Below are positions 57,101 through 64,000 of a stretch of DNA of 64,000 nucleotides, in pieces. Under the pieces are notes generated by a model. It made no database searches, was not told the origin of the DNA, and worked only from the letters and a program-made list of their open reading frames with translations. Each line of letters starts with the position of its first letter. Position 1 is the stretch's first letter. This stretch comes from Papaver somniferum (Eukaryota > Streptophyta > Magnoliopsida > Ranunculales > Papaveraceae): NCBI RefSeq assembly GCF_003573695.1, contig NC_039364.1, positions 63,694,256 to 63,758,255 on the forward strand. Direction: 5' to 3'. Made by a program: the position numbers and the translations under genes.

Positions 57101-59656
57101 GCAAACATACATTATCTATCTAAACTCTCAAGCAACTTAATACAGAATACAAATAACAAAGACACGGATATTTTAGAGAAATTACCTTTAGATGATGATA
57201 GGTTTCGGAGCCCATTTGCACTGCCTCTTCAAATGAGTTTGCACCAACAGGGAGAATCATGATTTCCTGATTGTATTTCAATTGTCAATTCAAATTGAAC
57301 GAAGTTAAGGGAAACTAGAATCTGGGAGTAACTATGTCTGTGATTTTATAACTGAAATAGTAATCAGATAAAAACCATAAAATTCAGGGGTTATGTTTAG
57401 CCACTAAATAATTCATTTGCTAATGCATGCCCTAGAGGTAAGAGGTAATTCCATTTTTAAAACAATATAAGAGCTCATTGTTACATTCTTATCCGAGATC
57501 CAAAGATTCCAAACTTTATAACAATATAAGAGCTCGCTGTTACATTCTATTCGAGATCCAAATGGCCCAATTTTTATGTATATCTCTCATAAACAAATGA
57601 AAGCTTGTCGTGTTACTTGAGACTTAAAAGTGATACCATGACAATGCAAATTAAGAGGTACAAGCAAGAAGGATGTGAACTTAAAATATTATAATAGCTA
57701 TCAACCAGTCTAACCCGATATTATATCTACACAATCATCTATCAAAAGGGTGTTGAAAAGTAAACCGAGCACCTAGGCATACTACATCTATCACCAACCT
57801 CGAAAAGGCTTTTCTCTCTCACGAGATAAGAGGTAATGGAATTAGATATACTGAAGATAAAAATTTGATTCGATTAAAGTTTAGTGAACTGAATGTATCA
57901 TTGTTTCAAATGTATATTCATGAACCAAGAACTTATGCGGAGTCGCACTGACACAATTTGATGCAATTGAATGGTGGGTGTGAGTCTGAAGGATGCATCT
58001 TAGTAGCTATTGCATTATGCAAACCGGAATTTCTCATCTCATAGCTAGCTTAGATGATCACAATCGTCTCACTAGAATTTCTGATGGCTCCAATTTTCAC
58101 ATCAAATTCAACGTATTTATGATATTTTTTGAGCAGATATTAACAGATAAACAAAAGCTTTGTAACCTGAATCTATATAGAGCATACTTGGATGGACAAA
58201 TTATTTCCCGCATGTTTTACACCACTAATAACTGTGAAGGCAGGGACAGGAAGAACGAGGCTGGTTTTACCAGAGAGATCTGTTATGTGCTTGTAAAGTG
58301 GAACCTGCAATGGACCATATGAAAGCTCTTAGAATAAGCATTTTATTCTTCAAAATTGAGTAGAAATGAGATAATGTTGTGGTAGCACTCATGCCTCCTT
58401 CTCGGTGGCACCAGCTTTACAAGCAGCAATTGAAACGGCTAGTATAGCATTTGCGCCAAGTTCACCCTGCAAGAAAAATAATAAAAGCAAGGTTCGGTGC
58501 TTAACCATTCACAGTGATGCAAGGTTGTTGTCAGCGTGGTGTAAGGTAAAACCTACGACATTATATCATTTACACTTCTATCAAATCAATGTTTTCAATC
58601 TTTTGAATCTCTAAGCCTTTCACCCGACAAGACTATGTTACTCCTCGGAGCAAACAGCCTTATTTCACAAAACTCTTCTTTAAAGCATGAAAAGGCTGCT
58701 GATGTAATCAATTTCCGAGTTGCGACTAGCTGGAGTTTACATATGGCACAAGTATTTCCTGAAGAGATCTTAATGAATTGGAGACAATCCTCACCAAAAC
58801 CATACATATGGCACATGCATTTCCTGAATAGATCTCAATATATTGGAGACAATCCTCACCAAAATCATCCTTTCATTTGTATCCTAGAGCTGCTAAGTGT
58901 GTGCAAGAAGCTATTGTCAACAGTCTCCACCACTATATTTCTTGTTAAGTATAGTTGCCCACTACTTAAATATCAAATTTTTTTGATGTAAGAGATACCC
59001 AAGTACAAAGTAAACTCTCATACCTTATTTTCAGTCTTGTCCAAGTCTATCATAGCCTGGTCAATTTGGGACTGCAGTGTTGGATCCATTCCAACTAGAG
59101 CTTCAGAGACCTTCTCGTTGATATTTTTAACAGCTCTGCTAACACCTTTTCCAAGATATTTCCCATTGTCACCATCACGTAACTCAAGAGCCTCATACCT
59201 GAGATTAACATATGTATATAAGAATCTTCACAAAGATCTAAAAACAAATGTACTTTTTAATTACTAGCGAACATTGCTAAAACCTACATTCCAGAAGAAG
59301 TTCCGCTCGGAGCTGCAGCTCTAAACATACCTTTATTCGTGTAAAGGTCAACTTCTACAGTAGGAACCCCTCTGCTATCTAGGATTTGCCTAGCTTTAAT
59401 CTTCGTGATCACACAACGAACTGCTTTCCTCGTATGATTCGACTAAACAGAATTTTTTAAAATTATATAAAAGACACTAAGTCAAGAAATTAAAAAATCT
59501 CAGATAAATAATGATGAAGATTAGTGAATAGTTAGGGCTAAAATGACTTACGATGAACAATACAGGGTCTGGAGCCTTAGCTCTAACAGCAGCATTTACA
59601 GCATCTTCAATTTTACGAGAAAGCAAATGCTTATCCAGATATTCCTGAACAGACAT
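54166..59656 (-). CDS. ENO3: Enolase, ENO3-like, 13 exons, premature TAG in exon 12
   Basis: Minus-strand exons: 59656-59552, 59442-59288, 59198-59024, 58466-58395, 58304-58188, 57266-57186, 56143-56067, 55987-55884, 55786-55688, 55581-55496, 55068-54982, 54591-54394 and 54234-54166. Enolase makes phosphoenolpyruvate from 2-phosphoglycerate in glycolysis. The start [20 protein letters not shown] is the N-terminal extension of the plant enolase-3 class. Visible blocks are [39 protein letters not shown] and [10 protein letters not shown] (metal Asp/Glu), [13 protein letters not shown] (catalytic Lys), SHRCGETED (catalytic His), [19 protein letters not shown] and a normal C-terminus [13 protein letters not shown]. 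Codon 3 of exon 12 is TAG (54585-54583) where enolases have Gln (VNQIGT). As read, translation stops there, losing the His and last Lys. The intron after exon 4 has a GC donor. Confidence 0.9.
56242..56427. repeat. 92-bp tandem duplication in an enolase intron
   Basis: CGTGACAATGTGCTGCACTG starts at 56244 and 56336; both copies run into a GGCACYTAATAACCCC-type end. It lies in the intron between exons 6 and 7. Confidence 0.85.
58739..58868. repeat. 66-bp tandem duplication in enolase intron 3
   Basis: CATATGGCACAWGYATTTCC is followed by GGAGACAATCCTCACCAAAA, twice, starting at 58739 and 58805. Confidence 0.8.
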
Positions 59657-60573
59657 TTTTGAGCCTAGCTCCTTTAGATCAAATCAAGAAGTACTGAAAC
59701 AAAAGATTTTCCCCAAAAGTTATATGCCCTAGTTCGAAGAATATTGAAACTTGGAGGAGATGCAGAGAAGAAAGATTTTAGTGCCTTTGATGGGGGTACA
59801 TTACCCCCCGTGTATAAAGGTGGTTGCTCAATATTATCCATTTGTTTACTATGGGGCCATTTAGCAATTCAGAGTTCGGCATACATACGGATCCGCAAAC
59901 GTATGAGTATTATACGGATTCATATTTATTGAACTTAATTCGGCCAAAAATCCGGTCAACGGTTCGTGATTCATCAGTAAATCGGAACGGCATACGTACG
60001 TGTATAATTAATTTTAGAGATATGAGTTCGGCACACAATATTCGGCTTATATGTATAGTAAACTAGTAAATATTTAGGGTGAAAATGTAACGTTTTGTAT
60101 ATGAAGTGAAAGAATTTTCTGGTTTTATTGTATTATATATAAAATATATATACTTTTAATCAAAAACAACATCGGGCATAATGGTCGGACAGATGGAGGG
60201 AGAGTTTCGGGTCGTTGGTTTGAACCATTTCAATAACATTTTTATAAAAACCTTCTGAAAGTTAACTTGATTGTTTGGGCTTCGCTGGAATGTTTGCTAA
60301 CGACTTTGTCACACGAATTCTTGTTTGGGACGGCAATGCCGTGTATAAACCGGGAAGTTGGTAAAATACACGTACCTGGTTTCCAGTTTTAATAAGACGG
60401 TTGATCCATTCGTTTCTGTTCAGTTCGTAAAAATCCGTGAATCATTCTTGAATGATACGGAGAATCGCTAAGCTAACTAGGCTATGGGGTAATTGTTCCA
60501 GATCCGTAGATCCCAACTTAGAACGACGGTTACTGAATAAAGTGCGGAAGACAAAACAAAAATGAAAACTTAT
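59657..60573. other. Upstream region of the enolase gene and intergenic DNA
   Basis: No gene is recognised. The stretch 59870-60050 has repeated CGGCATAC and ACGGATYC words. A weak TATATATAAAATATATAT lies near 60134-60151. Confidence 0.4.
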
Positions 60574-60818
60574 ACCATGTTTGTTTGCATCTGACTCGTG
60601 ATCTGAATCTAAGTCGACCATTGAATCAATGCGAGTCAGATGTTAGACCTTTTGTTTTCTATTTTGAGTCAGATATGACTCGACCTCTGACTCATAACTA
60701 ATCCCTAAATCGGACTCGCTTGAGTCAGGTATAGAAATACCCCCGACTCATGGGACCAAGTCACTGACTCACATATTTTTGAGTCAGATGAGTCAGATCT
60801 CACTCAAAACAAACATTT
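60574..60818. mobile_element. Probable small MITE rich in GAGTCA motifs
   Basis: The ends ACCATGTTTGTTTG... and ...AAAACAAACATTTT are imperfectly inverted over about 12 bp. The roughly 245-bp interior has about a dozen GAGTCA/TGACTC motifs, mostly as GAGTCAGAT and ATCTGACTC. No target-site copy is clear. Confidence 0.45.
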
Positions 60819-60824
60819 TGAGAC

Positions 60825-63362
60825 TGTTAGAGCACTGCTCGGTCAAACTCGCAAGCGTTGTTATCTCAAGCTTGTTTGTCAAGTTTAGTTGTCAAAACTA
60901 TAAGTCTTGATTTCTTGTCTACTTGTAGTTGTGTCTCGGATTAGGATAGAATGTGTAGTCGAGCTTTTGATTTCACGGCGTTCATCGATTGTAGACGAAG
61001 AACTACTAAGGGGAGCTTGTGGAACTTCATCAACAAAAGGTATGTGGAGACTTGAACTCATCTATCACTCAGAAGTCTTTTATATTGTATCTCCTATTCA
61101 GACAAAAGTCATGTAGCTATATAGACTTTATATTATACACATTTAATATTTCGAGCTCAGTTTAACCCGCTTACATATTCCTCGAAATTTGTGTTGGTAA
61201 GCTTTCGCTTTAACCAAGTTCATCTTTTATTCTTGACGAAAGTCAAAAGATGATCATGTGAAAATTTCCTGGTAACATCTTACATGATTTGTGTGAGACA
61301 GTCATTTGATGTAGACTCAGAATGTTTCGTATTGATCTATTAATCACTGAAAATTGCTTTGAAGCTAATAGTTTGTGTGAGACAGCTATTCTCGTCTTCT
61401 AAGAATGTTTCAATGATTAAGATGGAGTTTAGAACAATTAACCATTATTGGATATAGCACAGTATGCATACTTGTATGCTAACTGTTGCAAGTTACTCCA
61501 AGTCCGGGAACCATAGTATGCATACCCGTATGCGTACTGGTTTGACTTTTGAAGTCCGGGAACTTAGTATGCATACCCGTGTGCGTACTGGTGTAACAGT
61601 TCAGGTCCAGGAATTAAGTATGCGCACTCGTTTGCATACTAATTCAATTGATGTTAGTCGTGAACGACAGTATGCGTACCCGTTTGCATATTAGCGAACT
61701 GACCAGGTTCGGGAACTCTAGGTATGCGTACCCGTTTGCATACCTGAGTGGGTTAAGTTCTAAAATCGGTTTATTCGTGAACAAATACATTTATATAATA
61801 AGGAATGCAATCTATTGCAAACCGTGGCTATAATGTTCATGAATTGATTCGAATGAATCAAAATCGATTTTGCTTCAATTGTATCTTGTATACTTCTATG
61901 AGAATATAAACAATTGAACAACTATATAACTAGTTTCATTTGAGTCTTTTGAACTAGTTGTGATTAAGATGAACAAGGTTGATTATTTTTATGAAAGTGT
62001 TCATATGGATAACCTCGGTTAATTATTGTTTATCCAACCAAGTGTACACGTTTAAATACGGTTACCCATATCTAAATGAAGGCACATTTCATTTGTGTGT
62101 AACAAACTAAGTTCAATCTAACAGTTGAAATATATTAGCTTGAATCCAATCAGGTTTTCATCTAACAGTGAATATTGAATGCTTTGTTACCAAGGTAACA
62201 TTGATTGCAAACCCTGATTTGAAGACTACATAACGGAGAACTCTAGCAACTGGGAAACCTAATCCCCACACCTCCTGTGTGATACTAATTGCGACTAAAG
62301 TCGATTCTCCTTTAACCTAGGTTTTTCTAAAACCATTATAGGTAACGACTTAAAGACGTCATTGGTATTCTGAAGCCACGCCTAACTAGTTTCTATGTAG
62401 TTGTGCGTTCAGATCTTACTTTTTTCTATCGTATTGAGTACTATCTTTTCTAAGATTTGCTCGAGATTCAATCTCCGATATGTAAGATAAAAATTAGTCA
62501 CAAACATCTTCGTCTCATCGTTTGTGATTCCACAATATCTTGTTCCGCTTCCATACGGTTAAGATCATTGTGAGGTGGTTGATATTACTAGGATGTTCTT
62601 CGTGAATATAAGTCTGGTGTATCAATTGGTTCATGTTCACCTTGATTTATCAAAAGAAGGAACAAAAACTCGTAGGTATTTATGTAGGAGACAAATTTAT
62701 TTATTCAATATACTTTTTTGTGTGAGATATATTTGTTTATCAAGTCTTCGACTTTGGGTCGTAACAACTCTTAGTTGTGGGTGAGATCAGCTAAGGGAAT
62801 CAAGTGCGTAGAGTCTTGTTGGGATTCAGAGGAGTAAGGAATGCGACTGTACCTTGATCAGTGCGAGATTGGTTAGGGCTCAACTACATTCCAATCCGAA
62901 GTTAAATTGTAGTTGGCTAGAGTCTGTAGCGGCTTAATACAATGTGGTGTTCAAATCTGGACTAGGTCCCGGGGTTTTTCTGCATTTGTGGTTTCCTCGT
63001 TAACAAAATTTCTGGTATTTGTGTTATTTCTTTTCCGCATTATATTTTATATAATTGAAATACCACAGGTTGTGCGTAGTTCAATCAATCGTTAAATCCA
63101 ACCTTTGGTTGTTGATTGAAATTGATTGACACTTGAACATTAGTCTTTGGTACCGTTCAAGTTGTTTCTCATAATAATCAGGCTCACAGATTTCTATATG
63201 TTTGATTTGCTGATTACATTGAGAAACGGAGATATAACTCTTGGATGTATTTTCCTTGATTGAGTCTAACTGTCTAGTTGATTCTCTTTGAATTATTGGA
63301 GTTAGTCCATACAGATTGCCTAACGAAATATTGGATGTGGTTGTTAGACCCTCGCTTTTTCA
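60825..63362 (+). repeat. LTR of an E3-family retrotransposon (2538 bp)
   Basis: It begins TGTTAGAGCACTGCTC and ends CCCTCGCTTTTTCA. Its last 1538 bp match the split E3 LTR in the left arm. It is followed by CATTGGTATGTCAAGG. No 5-bp duplication flanks it, so it is probably the 5' LTR of an element running right. Contains a hairpin-forming repeat array at 61462-61760. Confidence 0.75.
61462..61760. repeat. TATGCATACCCG...TATGCGTACTGG repeat array in the LTR
   Basis: Five to six units of about 50-60 bp each contain an inverted pair such as GTATGCATACCCG/TATGCGTAC. They are followed by TCCGGGAAC or a variant. Confidence 0.85.
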
Positions 63363-63598
63363 CATTGGTATGTCAAGGTTGGTTGTCATATTCTAGTATC
63401 AAAACTCATAAGTCGCTTGATTAGATTAATTACTAGAGTTAACTTGGTTAGGTTAGATAGGAAGTCTAAAAATGTTGAGATATACAAGTATTACTCTGAA
63501 GACCTGAAGATTCCGAAGACGTATCGACATCAACGATGACATCATCCTTCAACTTGAGGTTAGTAATAAATGACTTTACTTGTTTTCATTTTTATATC
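63363..63598 (+). other. Likely internal start of the retroelement following the LTR
   Basis: TTGGTATGTCAAGG begins 4 bp past the LTR end; TGGTAT resembles the start of a tRNA-Met primer site but then diverges. No ORF is seen before the next insertion. Confidence 0.4.
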
Positions 63599-64000
63599 TG
63601 TTGATGGTGGATTTTTGACGAAAGGCTAAAATCGTTAAATCATAATTGTGCATATTTTTGACCTAGCTTCAGACGCGCGTGTGAAATTCATTTAGGATTT
63701 GGACTGAGCGTACAAACCTCGTGTCATGATCTCTGACTGAGCGTACAAACCTCATGGCTGACTGATCTTATTCTCATCTGACTTAGTGTATCTGACTGAG
63801 TTAACTCAGTGACCAGACTCAACTCAGTGGACCTTGACCGATTTATATTTTGATCATTTGACCAGAACCTGACCTTGACCTTGACCTTTGACTGACGTCG
63901 ACCTGGACTTAGATGTTGACTGTTAGTTGACTCCTTCTGACCAAACGTGGAACGTTAGTGACCGTTAGTTGATCAGACATACCATGCCTTGGTTTTTTTA
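63599..64000 (+). repeat. Start of another LTR (partial at right edge)
   Basis: TGTTGATGGTGGATTTTTGA resembles the starts at 34301 and 35185 (GGCTAAAATCGTTAAA versus GGGTTAAAATCGTAAA). It is rich in TGACTGA and GACCTTGACC words. The rest lies outside the window. Confidence 0.55.

Overview
This is nuclear DNA from a eudicot plant. It holds interrupted plant genes with GT-AG introns, a plastid-targeted NusG-type gene, a plant uncoupling protein, and a dense, layered load of plant transposons. The species cannot be fixed from the sequence alone. Roughly three quarters of the window is mobile-element or repeat DNA.

Left arm (1-16.8 kb): a three-level nest. A LINE remnant (15396-16792) was hit by an LTR retrotransposon whose LTR survives as 7605-8453 and 14703-15395. 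Two further gag-only LTR retrotransposons then landed in that LTR: E1 (minus strand, 1-7604, cut by the left edge) and E2 (plus strand, 8454-14697, TSD gtata). E1 and E2 belong to different LTR families. They share a tRNA-Asp primer-binding site, a related ORF, three purine-tract copies and a short palindrome, and neither shows protease, RT or integrase.

Middle (16.8-45.9 kb): a Tourist-like MITE lies just upstream of the four-exon PTAC13 gene (17864-20230). Next comes a 5-kb Mutator-like element (21473-26522) carrying a broken MULE transposase and a convergent, broken plant-mobile-domain gene. Both of its first introns are filled with ACGGTTGGTA-type repeats. AT-rich repeats follow, then a short TIR element with a related motif (30883-31732), a second Tourist-like MITE made largely of hairpins (32149-32710), a solo LTR with GGCATGCC-rich tandem repeats (34301-37047), a dead PIF/Harbinger element (37280-44468) split by a LINE (40267-44191, 14-bp TSD), and a deletion derivative of the Mutator-like element (44731-45906).

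Right arm (46.2-59.7 kb): three ordinary genes. They are a seven-exon proline-transporter-like gene (+, with a damaged 5' end), a nine-exon mitochondrial uncoupling protein gene (-) and a thirteen-exon enolase-3-type gene (-) with a premature TAG in exon 12. These are housekeeping or stress-metabolism functions and nothing suggests a cluster. The window ends with a complete LTR (60825-63362) of the same family as the nested LTR on the left, and the start of another LTR (63599 onward).

The most unusual points are the 248-bp inverted duplication around the E2 primer-binding site, the architecture shared by the two gag-only LTR families, the repeat-filled introns of the Mutator-like element (apparently the place where its deletion derivative recombined), and the stop codon in the enolase gene.
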